Source of the DNA: Glutamicibacter sp. B1
GTDB lineage: Bacteria; Actinomycetota; Actinomycetes; Actinomycetales; Micrococcaceae
Length of the DNA: 64,000 nt
Assembly (NCBI RefSeq): GCF_039602135.1
Contig: NZ_CP125942.1
Location: 2,170,001-2,234,000 of the forward strand
Reading direction: 5' to 3'
Position numbers and translations under genes: made by a program. The notes under the pieces were generated by a model. That model saw nothing but the letters and a program-made list of their open reading frames with translations, made no database searches and was not told where the DNA came from. Numbering within the stretch: the first letter of the stretch is position 1; each line of letters begins with the position of its first letter. This document shows positions 9,701-18,344 of the stretch, piece by piece.

Positions 9701-10302
9701 TCCAGACCATGGTCCATGATCTCGCAGTAGTAGTTTTCCTTGCCAAACAGATCCTGCAATTCGGCTGCGGCTGCCTTGGCTGCGTCGTACTGTCCCAAGC
9801 GCAGTTTGGTCTGGACTTCTCCCGAAGGGCAACCAGTCGTGGCGATGATGCCTTCGTGGTGATCGTTGAGTAGTTCGCGATCCCAACGAGGGTATTTGCC
9901 GAACACTGAGTCCAGCGACGCCCGGGAGGAGCCCTTAAACAGGTTGTTCATGCCCACGTTGTTGTAGGACAACAGGGTCATGTGGTTGTAGAGGCCACCG
10001 CCGGAGACGTCATCGCCCTTTTGCGATTCGTCCGTACGCCATTTAACGCGGGTCTTGTCGTCGCGGGCAGTGCCTGGGGTGACATAGGCTTCAACACCAA
10101 TGATCGGTTTGACCCCTGCCCCGGTTGCTTGACGCCAGAAGTCGAAGGCACCAAAAAGATAACCGTGGTCTGTGATCGCCAGGGCCTCCATGCCTTGACG
10201 GTTGGCCTCGGCGAAAAGTTCGCCAAGGCGGGCAGCACCGTCCAGCATTGAATACTCGGTGTGGGTATGAAGATGTACGAATCCGTCGCGTGTTGCACTC
10301 AC
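6739..10302 (-). CDS. dnaE: DNA polymerase III alpha subunit DnaE (DnaE1 type)
   Basis: 1187 residues, the normal length of an actinobacterial replicative DnaE1. The order is an N-terminal PHP domain (HLHTHTEYSMLDG from about residue 9, with ITDHG), the C-family polymerase palm with catalytic aspartates in PDFDVDFDD (Asp426 and Asp428), fingers and beta-clamp-binding regions, then an OB-fold near the C-terminus (AGMISGLQRRIAKKSG). The PHP metal-binding histidines look intact. In mycobacterial DnaE1 this domain is the proofreading exonuclease, and the same is likely here. It is monocistronic or follows the pseudouridine synthase 100 bp upstream. Confidence 0.97.
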   Translation of the reverse strand: MSATRDGFVHLHTHTEYSMLDGAARLGELFAEANRQGMEALAITDHGYLFGAFDFWRQATGAGVKPIIGVEAYVTPGTARDDKTRVKWRTDESQKGDDVSGGGLYNHMTLLSYNNVGMNNLFKGSSRASLDSVFGKYPRWDRELLNDHHEGIIATTGCPSGEVQTKLRLGQYDAAKAAAAELQDLFGKENYYCEIMDHGLEIERRITKDLLRLAKELNIPLVATNDLHYTHEADAKAHEALLAINSGSTLDEPTYDQGGSRFAFSGTGYYLKSAREMRELFKEFPEACDNTLAIADRVEVSFDTNANYMPKFPCPPGEDETSWLIKEVDKGLHYRYPDGIPEESRKQADYELDVIIKMGFPGYFLVVADFINWSKDHGIRVGPGRGSGAGSMVAYAMRITDLDPLKHGLIFERFLNPERVSMPDFDVDFDDRRRSEVIKYVTEKYGDERVSMIVTYGSIKTKQALKDSSRVLGYPFSMGESLTKALPPAVMAKDIPLNDIENPDSKRYSEAGDFRNLVANDPEAARVFETAKGLEGLKRQWGVHAAGVIMSSDPIIDVVPIMRRIQDGQVITQFDYPTCEGLGLIKMDFLGLRNLTIISDALENIRYNTGDEIDLETLTIEDPEAYNLLARGDTLGVFQLDGGPMRSLLKMMRPDNFEDISAVIALYRPGPMGANSHTNYALRKTGLQEVTPIHPELEEPLSEILGGTYGLIVYQEQVMAIAQKLAGYSLGQADILRRAMGKKKKAELDKQFAGFKQGMNDNGYSDAAVQTLWDILLPFSDYAFNKAHSAAYGVVSYWTAYLKAHYPAEYMAALLTSVGDDKDKLALYLNECRHIGITVLPPDVNESALNFTPVGKDIRFGMGAIRNVGTNAVAGIVEARQERGHYNDFSDFLGKVPAVVCNKRTIESLIKAGAFDSLKHPRRALVAIHEEAVDSVIQVKRNEAANQFDLFSALGSEEASESMNVAIPDLPDWDKKEKLAYERDMLGLYVSDHPLQGLGSALDQYADMPVTHVLSDDGPQDGHIISIAGMISGLQRRIAKKSGNPYARCEIEDLSGSMEVMFFGQAYQPIAEILADDLIVVIKGRVQRRDDGSITLNAQEMMIPEISEDANGGPVVIGIPTHKATESLVQKLGDVLRTHSGNTEVRVKLTGSRGTSLMRLGMNFRVNPNPALFGDLKVLLGPHCLDV

Positions 10303-10401
10303 CCATCCAGTCTAACGATTGATTGCAGACCTTGGGTTCAGCCGACCTCGAATGGTGGATGTGCTAATTCTGACAACCCATCCACCGAAGACTTTGAGGG
10401 T

Positions 10402-11346
10402 CTAGTACTCGCCGTTACGTAGCAGTTCAACGGCACCCTCAAGGTCGGATGGGTACTGACTCTCGTATTCGACCCACTGGCCGGACACCGGATGATTAAA
10501 CCCAAGCTTCTTGGCATGCAACCACTGGCGCGTCAGCCCTAGAGCCGCGCCAAGTTTAGGATCAGCGCCATACGTTTGGTCACCGGCACAAGGGTGGCCA
10601 AAAGCAGAGAAATGGACACGAATCTGGTGCGTTCGACCAGTTTCTAGGTGCACCTCCACCAGCGAGGCACGGCCGAAAGCTTCAATGACTTTGTAGTGGG
10701 TCACCGATTGACGCCCGCCTTCGAGAACTGCGAATTTCCAATCGTGTCCTGGGTGGCGGCCGATGGGTGCATCGATGGTACCTTCCAGCGGATCAGGCAG
10801 GCCTTGAACGACAGCGTGATAGATCTTTGTGGGGGTTCGTTCTTTGAAGGCACGCTTCAATGCGGTGTAGGCGCGCTCCGTCTTGGCAACGACCATCAAG
10901 CCGCTGGTGCCAACGTCCAGACGGTGAACGATCCCCTGGCGCTCTGCAGCTCCTGAGGTCGTGATGTTGTAGCCTTCGGCCATCAAAGCGCCGACGACAG
11001 TGGGGCCTACCCAGCCCGGCGACGGGTGAGCGGCTACGCCTACTGGCTTGTCGATGACTACGTAATCATCATCGTCCGCGATGATCTTCAGCTCTTCCAC
11101 TTTCTCAACCTTAATTTCTAACGGATCTCGCTGTGGTGGAATCGTGACGTGTAATCGATCCCCAGCTTTGAGCTTCAAGGATTTGGCGATGGTTCTGCCG
11201 TTTACTTGAACATGAGAATCCTTGCACAGGCTCGATGCCAGCGTCCGGGGAATGTCCAGACTTCTGGCTAGAAGTGCGTCCAGCCGACTTCCTGCATCAT
11301 CAGACTCGACGAGCAATTCGTGGCTGACAGTTTCGTCGGAAATCAT
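10402..11346 (-). CDS. RluA-family 23S rRNA pseudouridine synthase with S4 domain
   Basis: 314 residues. An S4 RNA-binding domain (residues about 17-75, with [16 protein letters not shown]) precedes the RluA catalytic domain. The catalytic Asp144 lies in [14 protein letters not shown], and RTHQIRVHF is the second family motif. The product probably isomerises uridines in 23S rRNA; RluD is the closest named relative, but the target sites cannot be read from sequence. The start overlaps the lspA stop by four bases, and lspA-rluD order is common in actinobacteria, so the two are probably co-translated. Confidence 0.92.
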   Translation of the reverse strand: MISDETVSHELLVESDDAGSRLDALLARSLDIPRTLASSLCKDSHVQVNGRTIAKSLKLKAGDRLHVTIPPQRDPLEIKVEKVEELKIIADDDDYVVIDKPVGVAAHPSPGWVGPTVVGALMAEGYNITTSGAAERQGIVHRLDVGTSGLMVVAKTERAYTALKRAFKERTPTKIYHAVVQGLPDPLEGTIDAPIGRHPGHDWKFAVLEGGRQSVTHYKVIEAFGRASLVEVHLETGRTHQIRVHFSAFGHPCAGDQTYGADPKLGAALGLTRQWLHAKKLGFNHPVSGQWVEYESQYPSDLEGAVELLRNGEY

Positions 11347-11912
11347 TCTTTAGGTTCCGTTTCGCCCTCGGCAGCATTTTTCTTGGATGTCGTGTCACCA
11401 ATAGTGCCGTCAAGGTTGCGTCCACGAATCAGCATGAAGGCCACAGCGATCATGGAGCACACAATAAATGAATCGGCGACGTTGAAGATGGCGAAGTGCG
11501 TTACAGAGAACATGTCCACGACATGACCGAAACCAAAAGCTGGTTCTCGGAAGATTCGGTCGCCCAGGTTGCCTAGGACACCACCGAGCAAACATCCCAG
11601 GGCGATAGTCCAGCTACGGACCGATACTTTACGGGCCAAGAGATAAATCACGAAGATGGCCACTGCAGCTTGGAGAATGGCGAAGACGATCGTGAAGTTT
11701 TCTCCAATGGAGAAGGCGGCACCGGGGTTGAGTATGTAGTGAATGTTGAAGATACCAGGGATAACTTCAATCGACTCACCGAGTCGCATGTTCCGTTCCA
11801 CCAAAATTTTCACGACTTGGTCGATAACTAAAGCGACCAGCGCGATAGTAAGACCCATGCCTAGATATTTCTTTGGTGATGGAGACTTTCCCCCAGCTTG
11901 AACTGCGTCCAC
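11343..11912 (-). CDS. lspA: Lipoprotein signal peptidase LspA
   Basis: 189 residues from the chosen GTG. LspA cleaves prolipoprotein signal peptides before the lipidated cysteine, in the membrane. Four hydrophobic segments are visible, and the two catalytic aspartates are in HVVDMF (Asp133) and FNVADS (Asp147); NPGAAFS and GNLGDR are family motifs. The GTG at 11910-11912 has an AAAAAAGGT ribosome site six bases upstream. An in-frame GTG at 11975 would add 21 residues, but it lies inside the divIVA terminator hairpin and has no ribosome site, so I rejected it. The C-terminal 30 residues are a charged cytoplasmic tail. Confidence 0.93.
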   Translation of the reverse strand: MDAVQAGGKSPSPKKYLGMGLTIALVALVIDQVVKILVERNMRLGESIEVIPGIFNIHYILNPGAAFSIGENFTIVFAILQAAVAIFVIYLLARKVSVRSWTIALGCLLGGVLGNLGDRIFREPAFGFGHVVDMFSVTHFAIFNVADSFIVCSMIAVAFMLIRGRNLDGTIGDTTSKKNAAEGETEPKE

Positions 11913-11941
11913 AGTGATACCTTTTTTGTTCCTCTTAAACG

Positions 11942-11981
11942 TCAACGGTGGTGCCGGATTCTCTCCGTGCACCACCGTTGA
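11942..11981 (-). terminator. Terminator after divIVA
   Basis: A perfect 13-bp inverted repeat (TCAACGGTGGTGC / GCACCACCGTTGA) separated by 14 bases lies between the divIVA stop and lspA. The T-tract is weak, so some read-through into lspA is possible. Confidence 0.7.
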
Positions 11982-12021
11982 TCTTACTAGAAAGCTAGAT
12001 CAGGTTATTACCTGTCAGCGA

Positions 12022-12762
12022 CTAGTTCGACTTGCTTGCGTCTGCGTCGATCGAGCCCTGGGACTCAAGGTCGCGCAGCTGACCCTCAATGTAGGTCTTC
12101 AGGCGAGCACGGTAATCGCGCTCGAATCCGCGCAGCTGCTCAAGCTTACGCTCAAGGACAGACTTCTGCTGCTCAAGGGCGGAGAGAGTCTTACGGCTCT
12201 TTTCCTCAGCAGAGGTAACCAGCGAGTTCGCCTCGGTCTTTGCTTCCGAGATGATCTTGTCGCGCTGTTCGACACCGGCAGCAACGTACTCGTCGTGCAA
12301 GCGCTGAGCCATGGACAGCACGTTGGCTGCAGACTCTGCGGACTCGGTACGTGGTGCTGCAGCAGGAGCGGCGGCAGCTGCTGGAGCGGCAGCAGGGGCT
12401 GCAGCTGGCTTCTCGGCGGCGGCAGGCTTTGCTTCGGCCTTCTTCTCCTCGGCTGGCTTCGGAGCTGGGGTCGCAGCCTTGGCTGGCTCAGCTGGCTTAG
12501 TCTCAGCCTTCTTTTCCTCGGCTGGCTTAGCAGCTGGGGCAGCCGAAACAGGTGCAGGTACAGCCTGCTCCTTCGATACCGAACCGGCATCCTCACCAAG
12601 TTCGGCAAGTCGACTACGAAGAGCCTCGTTCTCACCGGTCAGGCGACGCAGTTCCACTACGATCTCGTCGAGGAAGTCATCTACCTCGTCTTGGTCGTAG
12701 CCTTCACGGAACTTGGTCGGCTGAAACCGCTTATTGACTACGTCTTCTGGCGTCAAAGCCAT
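12022..12762 (-). CDS. divIVA: DivIVA/Wag31 polar growth and septum-site protein
   Basis: 246 residues. DivIVA binds curved membrane at poles and septa and directs polar wall growth in actinobacteria. The N-terminal lipid-binding DivIVA motif is clear (LTPEDVVNKRFQ then GYDQDEVDDFLDEIV), followed by a first coiled coil. A low-complexity linker of Ala, Pro, Lys and Glu repeats covers about residues 85-145. A second long coiled coil (about 150-235) ends the protein. A GAGGTG ribosome site lies six bases before the ATG. A 229-bp spacer separates it from yggT, so it probably has its own promoter. The linker explains the long open antisense frames here. Confidence 0.95.
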   Translation of the reverse strand: MALTPEDVVNKRFQPTKFREGYDQDEVDDFLDEIVVELRRLTGENEALRSRLAELGEDAGSVSKEQAVPAPVSAAPAAKPAEEKKAETKPAEPAKAATPAPKPAEEKKAEAKPAAAEKPAAAPAAAPAAAAAPAAAPRTESAESAANVLSMAQRLHDEYVAAGVEQRDKIISEAKTEANSLVTSAEEKSRKTLSALEQQKSVLERKLEQLRGFERDYRARLKTYIEGQLRDLESQGSIDADASKSN

Positions 12763-12991
12763 TGGGTCACCTCAATACTGGGATCATTTCCGCACGACCA
12801 TGTCATGCCTTGCGAAACACTTACCGTTGTTGTCAGTGTCGCGACCGGTGAAGTCGGAGCACCATTTCCTAAAGGATATAACGATTCGGACACTAAATAC
12901 GAAATCGAGCGTGAGCCCGTGTCTCATATTCTTTGAATCTACAGGGTTTGAACTCTTAGAACAATCCCCGCTTTAGGCGAAAATCGCCTAA

Positions 12992-13288
12992 TCAGATCCC
13001 TGTAGTACTACCTAAACTATTTACCACAGCTTTGAGAAGCATTACAACAATAAATAGCAGCAAAAACGACAGGTCAAGGCGGATTCCGCCGAGATCTAGG
13101 GGTTTGATCCTTCTACGTAACCACCGCAGAGGAGGATCGGTTATCGACACAATCGCCGTCGCTGCGATCAGTGCGATGCCTTTGGGACGCCAGTGGCGAG
13201 CAAAGCTTTCAGTAATATCCAGCACAATTCGCATTAAAAGCAGAATTTGCAGGATTGCTAACGCGAGATAGATGATCCCGAACACCAT
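12992..13288 (-). CDS. YggT-family membrane protein
   Basis: 98 residues with two hydrophobic segments (about 2-22 and 70-92) and the family motif ITDPPLRWLRRRI between them, followed by IRLDLSFL. YggT proteins are found beside sepF and divIVA in many Gram-positive division clusters; a role in division or cation stress has been suggested, but no biochemical activity is settled. Here it lies 23 bp after sepF and is probably co-transcribed with it. Confidence 0.9.
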   Translation of the reverse strand: MVFGIIYLALAILQILLLMRIVLDITESFARHWRPKGIALIAATAIVSITDPPLRWLRRRIKPLDLGGIRLDLSFLLLFIVVMLLKAVVNSLGSTTGI

Positions 13289-13311
13289 TTTGCGCTTGTG
13301 CTCCTGGTGTC

Positions 13312-13863
13312 TTAGCTCTGGTTAAAGAATGTAGCCTGGGCTTCAGACTGCTTACGATCTTCTCCAAGGACCTCAACAGTCGCTGGAGATAGCAGGAAGA
13401 CCTTGTTGGTGACTCGTTCAATGGAGCCATGCAGGGCAAAAACGAGCCCTGCGGAGAAATCTACGAGCCTCTTGGCATCGGTCTCTCCCATATCAGTGAC
13501 ATTCATAATCACTGGGATTCCGTCACGGAAGTTCTCACCGATGATCTTGGCATCGTTGTAAGAACGTGGGTGAACGGTTGTAATCTGACGCAATTCGGAA
13601 TCCTCATCCCGTACTGAAGGGGCACGCTTGATCGGGGTGACCGGAGCACGGTATTCCGTCTCTGGTTCTCTGGCTGGTGATTGCGGCGCAGCCGGCCGAG
13701 CGACAGCCTGCGGGCGTGGGGCTTCAGAAGGGCGCTGAGAAGCAACTTCTTCAACAACACGCACTTGGCTCTTAGGCTCGGCTTGTGTTGCTCGGGTTTC
13801 TTCTTGCTCGACGGCATCCGCCAAACCGAGATATACCATTGCTTTACGCAGTCCGTCAGCCAC
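13312..13863 (-). CDS. sepF: Cell division protein SepF
   Basis: 183 residues. SepF anchors FtsZ to the membrane; in actinobacteria, which lack FtsA, it is the main anchor. The N-terminal amphipathic helix ([16 protein letters not shown]) is the membrane tether. A disordered Pro/Arg/Ala-rich linker spans about 20-90, and the conserved FtsZ-binding core begins at [13 protein letters not shown] and includes [19 protein letters not shown]. There is no ftsA in the window, consistent with this role. Confidence 0.95.
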   Translation of the reverse strand: MADGLRKAMVYLGLADAVEQEETRATQAEPKSQVRVVEEVASQRPSEAPRPQAVARPAAPQSPAREPETEYRAPVTPIKRAPSVRDEDSELRQITTVHPRSYNDAKIIGENFRDGIPVIMNVTDMGETDAKRLVDFSAGLVFALHGSIERVTNKVFLLSPATVEVLGEDRKQSEAQATFFNQS

Positions 13864-13988
13864 GATGTTTCTCCTTGTTCATCCCTTGCATGCAACCCCA
13901 GTGCACGCTTCCGCTACTTCGACGCTACCGTACTATTTTCGGCAGATAACGTTCATTCGGTCTATTTTGCGCGGTGTGTCGCGCACGC

Positions 13989-14711
13989 CTAGTCCACGGA
14001 CCAGATGAGCCCAGCTAGTCGTCCAGCATCACTTGAACGGCGATAGGAAAAGTAATTTTCGTCTTCCAAAGTGCAGACGTTACTTTGTCGCACTTGCACT
14101 CCCAGTTGGACTAGCTCTTTTTCGGCTGAGCTAGGCAAGTTCAGCCCCGTAGTCCCCCAGCGAGTTTGCGACCGAATCCCTGCTCGGAGGTTTTCGGATT
14201 CTTCGGCCATTTCCGGTGAGACTTCATAGCAAGAGCCACAGATTGACGGACCGATAAGTGCTTCGATTTCCTCTGCGCCCGAGATCCGTAATTTCTCAAC
14301 GGTACGGCTAAGGATCCCGTCCAGCAGTCCCCGACGCCCGGCGTGGGTGGCAGCAGTGAGAGTTTGCTCGTGGTCTTTGCTTCGGCCGACGAAAAGCACC
14401 GGAAGGCAATCGGCGACCATGACGGCCAGCGCCTGCGTTCCGGTCGGATCAACAAGCCCATCGCAAGTCGGGGCCGCTGGCTCCAACCATGAGACTCGTT
14501 CAACCTGTTGTACGTTGAAAACATCCGCCGAATGAACTTGGTTCATGAAGTTAAGCGAGAAACGTCGGACCCCGATCGAGTCTTCTAACCGGCTTCGATT
14601 CTCAGCCACGCGCTGAGGATCATCGTTCACATGCAGGGCGAGGTTTCCCTCTTGCTGCGAAGTGAATGCCAGATGAATTCTCGGATCAAGGTCCGACGTG
14701 AAATGTAGCAC
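13989..14711 (-). CDS. pgeF: Peptidoglycan editing factor PgeF (YfiH/laccase-domain family)
   Basis: 240 residues. PgeF homologues remove wrongly built UDP-MurNAc-L-Ser so that L-Ala is kept at position 1 of the stem peptide; some relatives show polyphenol-oxidase or purine nucleoside activity. Family motifs are MNQVHSADV, VMVADCLPVLF, THAGRRGLLDG and GPSICGSCYEVSPE, carrying the metal-binding His and Cys residues. It sits 20 bp after ftsZ, the usual place in actinobacteria. The assignment is firm at family level; substrate is from homology. Confidence 0.9.
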   Translation of the reverse strand: MLHFTSDLDPRIHLAFTSQQEGNLALHVNDDPQRVAENRSRLEDSIGVRRFSLNFMNQVHSADVFNVQQVERVSWLEPAAPTCDGLVDPTGTQALAVMVADCLPVLFVGRSKDHEQTLTAATHAGRRGLLDGILSRTVEKLRISGAEEIEALIGPSICGSCYEVSPEMAEESENLRAGIRSQTRWGTTGLNLPSSAEKELVQLGVQVRQSNVCTLEDENYFSYRRSSDAGRLAGLIWSVD

Positions 14712-14731
14712 TGCTCAGCTTCTCGCTGTTT

Positions 14732-15928
14732 TTACTTCAGGAAGTCAGGAACATCAAGGTCGTCGTTGGAACCGTTGAGGTCCGAATCGACAACGTCAGG
14801 AAGTTCCTGGAACGAGCCCTTGCTATCAGCAGCAGGCTTTTCCTCAGCTACCGGTGCTGGCTTGGCAGCTTCCGGTGCTGGCTGCGACTGCGTTTCAGGC
14901 GCTGTTGCAGGTACCGGCTCAACTGGACGCGAAGATACAGCTGGCTTTGCTGCTACTGGGGTCATTGGCTTGCTGGTGACATCTGGCTCGTCGAAGCCGG
15001 CAGCAATCACGGTAACACGTGCTTCATCACCCAAGGCGTCGTCAATGACGGCACCGAAAATGATGTTAGCTTCTGGGTGAGCTACTTCCTGGACCAGGCG
15101 AGCAGCTTCGTTGATTTCGAACAGACCGAGGTCAGAACCACCCTGGATGGACAGCAGCACGCCGTGCGCACCGTCAATTGAGGCTTCCAGAAGTGGCGAT
15201 GCGATGGCCAACTCCGCAGCCTTAACTGCGCGGTCTTCACCCCGTGCTGAGCCAATGCCCATGAGCGCTGAACCCGCACCCTGCATGACGGACTTAACGT
15301 CCGCGAAGTCCAAGTTGATCAGACCGGAAGTGGTGATCAAGTCGGTGATGCCCTGGACACCGGACAGCAGAACCTGGTCTGCCTGGCGGAAGGCATCAAG
15401 AACCGAAACGTTGCGATCCGAGATAGATAGCAGTCGGTCATTTGGAATGACGATCAAGGTATCAACTTCGTCGCGCAGGGCTTCGATGCCCGACTCGGCG
15501 GAGTTAGCGCGACGGCGACCTTCAAAAGTGAATGGACGGGTAACGACACCAATGGTCAGTGCGCCAAGGGAGCGTGCGATACGTGCAACTACCGGAGCGC
15601 CACCGGTACCGGTGCCACCGCCTTCACCGGCGGTAACGAAGACCATATCGGCGCCACGAAGGACGTCTTCAATTTCTTCGACATGATCTTCCGCTGCCTG
15701 ACGTCCCACATCTGGGTTGGCGCCAGCGCCGAGGCCACGAGTAAGTTCGCGTCCCACGTCGAGTTTGACGTCGGCATCACTCATAAGCAGAGCCTGAGCA
15801 TCGGTGTTAATGGCGATGAACTCAACGCCCTTGAGACCGACTTCGATCATTCGATTGACTGCGTTTACACCGCCACCGCCGATACCGACGACTTTAATGA
15901 CCGCGAGGTAATTCTGTGGAGCTGCCAC
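14732..15928 (-). CDS. ftsZ: Cell division protein FtsZ
   Basis: 398 residues. FtsZ is the tubulin-like GTPase that forms the Z ring. The GTP-binding signature GGGTGTG is at residues 103-109, preceded by [11 protein letters not shown] (14-24). The T7 synergy loop is the [21 protein letters not shown] region. A disordered Pro/Ala/Glu linker (about 315-385) leads to the conserved tail [10 protein letters not shown] (389-398), which binds SepF and other partners. The GTG start has a GGGAAG ribosome site. It has its own 218-bp upstream region after ftsQ containing a plausible promoter. Confidence 0.98.
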   Translation of the reverse strand: MAAPQNYLAVIKVVGIGGGGVNAVNRMIEVGLKGVEFIAINTDAQALLMSDADVKLDVGRELTRGLGAGANPDVGRQAAEDHVEEIEDVLRGADMVFVTAGEGGGTGTGGAPVVARIARSLGALTIGVVTRPFTFEGRRRANSAESGIEALRDEVDTLIVIPNDRLLSISDRNVSVLDAFRQADQVLLSGVQGITDLITTSGLINLDFADVKSVMQGAGSALMGIGSARGEDRAVKAAELAIASPLLEASIDGAHGVLLSIQGGSDLGLFEINEAARLVQEVAHPEANIIFGAVIDDALGDEARVTVIAAGFDEPDVTSKPMTPVAAKPAVSSRPVEPVPATAPETQSQPAPEAAKPAPVAEEKPAADSKGSFQELPDVVDSDLNGSNDDLDVPDFLK

Positions 15929-15985
15929 GTCCCGCTTCCCTTGTTAGATGTGCTACATGAATCACGACCCAACCTGAAACCTTCA

Positions 15986-16015
15986 CCTTTAGCCTTAAGG
16001 TTTAGGTTCTGTCAA
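15986..16015 (-). promoter_or_regulatory. Candidate ftsZ promoter
   Basis: On the minus strand TTGACA (16015-16010) is followed after about 18 bases by TAAAGG. The start would lie about 50 bases before the ftsZ GTG. The -35 is perfect; the -10 is weak. An ftsZ-proximal promoter is usual in actinobacterial dcw clusters. Confidence 0.45.
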
Positions 16016-16146
16016 GTTGTCGTTATTAGAAACGCTATGAGTCGTGTGGTCTTTGTGCAACGACCGCCTAGGCGTGTCGCTTGTTCAAAACTATCTTTCC
16101 AGAATTTCTTGGCTTATTGGTCTTCCCGCGCCCAGAGGAACGCGAC

Positions 16147-16881
16147 TTAATAAACCACTGGATTCTCTGGGTTAGTCACGTCAATGGTGGTCTTAGCCGC
16201 ATACTTGTCACTCAAGTTTTTGACGAAGATCTCGGCCACCTCATTTTTCAGAGCCGATTTGGAAGCATCGCCCCAGATCAATGTGCGCTTCTTCGGTAAT
16301 GACAACTCCGCAAATCCTGCCTTGGACAGTGACGCAGTTGAGACTTCCTGAAGCACGGATTCATCGACGGTGCTCAAAATGCCGGTAAGAAGTTTAAACT
16401 TCTCTGGATCCTTGGTTTCGTCGCTGGCCTTGACCTTAGGAAGTTTAGTCTTGTCGTCTTTTCCTAAAGTACGAAGCTTCTTCCCGTTTTCGGAGACCAA
16501 ATATTCCTTATCTCCGTCCACGAGAATTGCCACAGGCACCGCTTCGATGACTTCAACTACCAACGTGTCTGGCATCTGAGCCTTGACAACGATTTGTTCA
16601 ATGGCAGGCTGGTCGCCCAAAAGCTCCTGCACCTTTGATTCTGAAATCCTCGGAAGCGGAGTCCCCTTCAAAGGTTCCAACGACTCAGTCAGTTTCGTGG
16701 AGTTCACCAATTTGGTTCCGGTTACTTCAATGTTCTTCGCGGCCAATAATGGCGAGAAACTGAGAATCAAGACCGCGACGAGACTCAAGACGACGATGCT
16801 CGCGGCAATAATGATTAAGAGCTTGCGTCGCTTCTTCTCAGGACTTGCGGGAAGTTCTACGACTTTTGCTTCTTCACCCAT
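16147..16881 (-). CDS. ftsQ: Cell division protein FtsQ/DivIB
   Basis: 244 residues. A short basic cytoplasmic tail (EKKRRK) precedes one membrane segment (about 21-44), then an extracytoplasmic POTRA domain (KNIEVTGTKLVNSTKL to about residue 115) and a beta domain (VPVAILVDGDKEYLVSENGKKL). FtsQ links early and late divisome proteins, together with FtsL and FtsB. The protein is lysine-rich and its C-terminus ends at NPENPVVY. It lies between murC (61 bp upstream) and ftsZ, as in most actinobacteria. Confidence 0.93.
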   Translation of the reverse strand: MGEEAKVVELPASPEKKRRKLLIIIAASIVVLSLVAVLILSFSPLLAAKNIEVTGTKLVNSTKLTESLEPLKGTPLPRISESKVQELLGDQPAIEQIVVKAQMPDTLVVEVIEAVPVAILVDGDKEYLVSENGKKLRTLGKDDKTKLPKVKASDETKDPEKFKLLTGILSTVDESVLQEVSTASLSKAGFAELSLPKKRTLIWGDASKSALKNEVAEIFVKNLSDKYAAKTTIDVTNPENPVVY

Positions 16882-16942
16882 GGAACACCTTGTTTGGTTG
16901 AAACGACCAACGTCAGTGGTCTACGACATTTTCGAGTAGAGG

Positions 16943-18340
16943 CTAGCTCAGGGAGGCCACAATCTGCGGACCCAGTGCAGTGACGTCGCCAGCACCAATG
17001 GTCATCACGACGTCTCCCGGTTCGGCTTGTTCCACTACGTGTGCCACCGCTGCAGCGGGACTCAACACATGAGTTGGAACCTCGACACGGGAAGCAATCA
17101 ATTCGCTGGTGACACCCTCGATTGGTTCTTCTCGTGCAGGATAAATATCCAAGACCGCGACAGAGTCAGCCAACGAGAGCGCTTTAGCGAATTCGCGGTA
17201 GAACTCCTTGGTGCGACTGAACAGGTGTGGCTGGAAGACCACGTGTAGGTGGCCCTGGCCCGCGACAGTACGACCAGCAGAAAGAGCAGCTAGCACTTCG
17301 GTGGGGTGGTGGGCGTAGTCATCATAAACACGAACATTGTCGACGTTCCCCTTAAGCTCAAACCGGCGGGCTGCACCAGAGAAACTCGCAAGTGCCTTTA
17401 ACGCGTCGTCAATCTCAAGCCCCGCATCAATACCCACCGACAGCGCTGCGGTCGCGTTGAGCAGATTGTGCTGACCGGGCACCGACAAATCAAGGGTGTG
17501 GCTTTCTGAGCCATCCAACTGAACCAGAGCGCTAAAGCGCCCGTCGTCGGTAGATTGGGCTTGGGATAGTCGGCGGTCAGCGTGCTCACTGAAGCCATAG
17601 GTCAAGACTCGAAGATCACTGCGTTCCTGGCGCATCTTGCGTGCCAAGTCGTTGGCTCCGGGATCATCGGCACAGCAAATAAGCAAACCATCCTCGGGAA
17701 GCAGACGCGCGAAGTCAACGAATGCCTGATGTACAGCTTCCTCGGTACCGTAGTGATCGAGGTGGTCTGCTTCAACGTTGGTCACGATAATAACGTCGGG
17801 ACGATAGTTCAGGAATGAGGCGTCAGATTCGTCAGCCTCAGCAACGAAGTACCCGCCCTCGCCCAACTCGGCGTTGGTCCCCAAGCTCGGAATGTTGGCA
17901 CCTACGGCGAAACTTGGGCGTGCGCCGACGGCTTTGAGCATATGAGCAGTCAGCGACGTAGTGGTGGTTTTACCGTGGGTACCAGCAATGGTGACAATCT
18001 TCTCGTGGCCACGCATGGTTGCTTCAAGGCCTTCGGAACGGTGCAAGATCTTCAACCCGCGGCGAACTGCCTCATCGTATTCTGGATTGCCCGGTTTGAT
18101 AATCGAAGAGATCACCACGGTTTGCGCGTCGCCCAGATTAGCGGGATCGTATCCAACCTCAATGCGGGCACCGCGCTCACGCAGACTCTCCAACACTGGA
18201 AGGTCCTTGGCATCAGTGCCGGAGACTTCCAGCCCGTAGTCCAGCAGCAATCGAGCAACTGCCGAAACACCTACACCGCCAACGCCCATGAGGTGTACTT
18301 TGCCTAGTTCAGCGTGCAGTTCGGTGGCGCGCAATGCCAT
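16943..18340 (-). CDS. murC: UDP-N-acetylmuramate-L-alanine ligase MurC
   Basis: 465 residues from the chosen ATG. MurC adds L-alanine to UDP-MurNAc using ATP. The N-terminal Rossmann motif VHLMGVGGVGVSA and the Mur ligase ATP loop GTHGKTTTTS are present, with the conserved EADESD and HHPTEV segments. An in-frame start at 18388 would overlap murG by 44 bp; the ATG at 18338-18340 instead begins five bases after the murG stop and has an AGGAAGG ribosome site, so I preferred it. Confidence 0.95.
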   Translation of the reverse strand: MALRATELHAELGKVHLMGVGGVGVSAVARLLLDYGLEVSGTDAKDLPVLESLRERGARIEVGYDPANLGDAQTVVISSIIKPGNPEYDEAVRRGLKILHRSEGLEATMRGHEKIVTIAGTHGKTTTTSLTAHMLKAVGARPSFAVGANIPSLGTNAELGEGGYFVAEADESDASFLNYRPDVIIVTNVEADHLDHYGTEEAVHQAFVDFARLLPEDGLLICCADDPGANDLARKMRQERSDLRVLTYGFSEHADRRLSQAQSTDDGRFSALVQLDGSESHTLDLSVPGQHNLLNATAALSVGIDAGLEIDDALKALASFSGAARRFELKGNVDNVRVYDDYAHHPTEVLAALSAGRTVAGQGHLHVVFQPHLFSRTKEFYREFAKALSLADSVAVLDIYPAREEPIEGVTSELIASRVEVPTHVLSPAAAVAHVVEQAEPGDVVMTIGAGDVTALGPQIVASLS

Positions 18341-18344
18341 TGTT

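Noticed and set aside
11914..12936. 340-residue open frame antisense to divIVA
   Set aside because: It is a shadow of the Ala/Pro/Glu/Lys-rich DivIVA linker, gives low-complexity Ser/Gly/Leu/Arg text, and overlaps lspA and the terminator.
12763..12991. divIVA promoter in the yggT-divIVA spacer
   Set aside because: A promoter is expected there, but no -35/-10 pair with good spacing could be picked; GTTATAT near 12880 has no partner.
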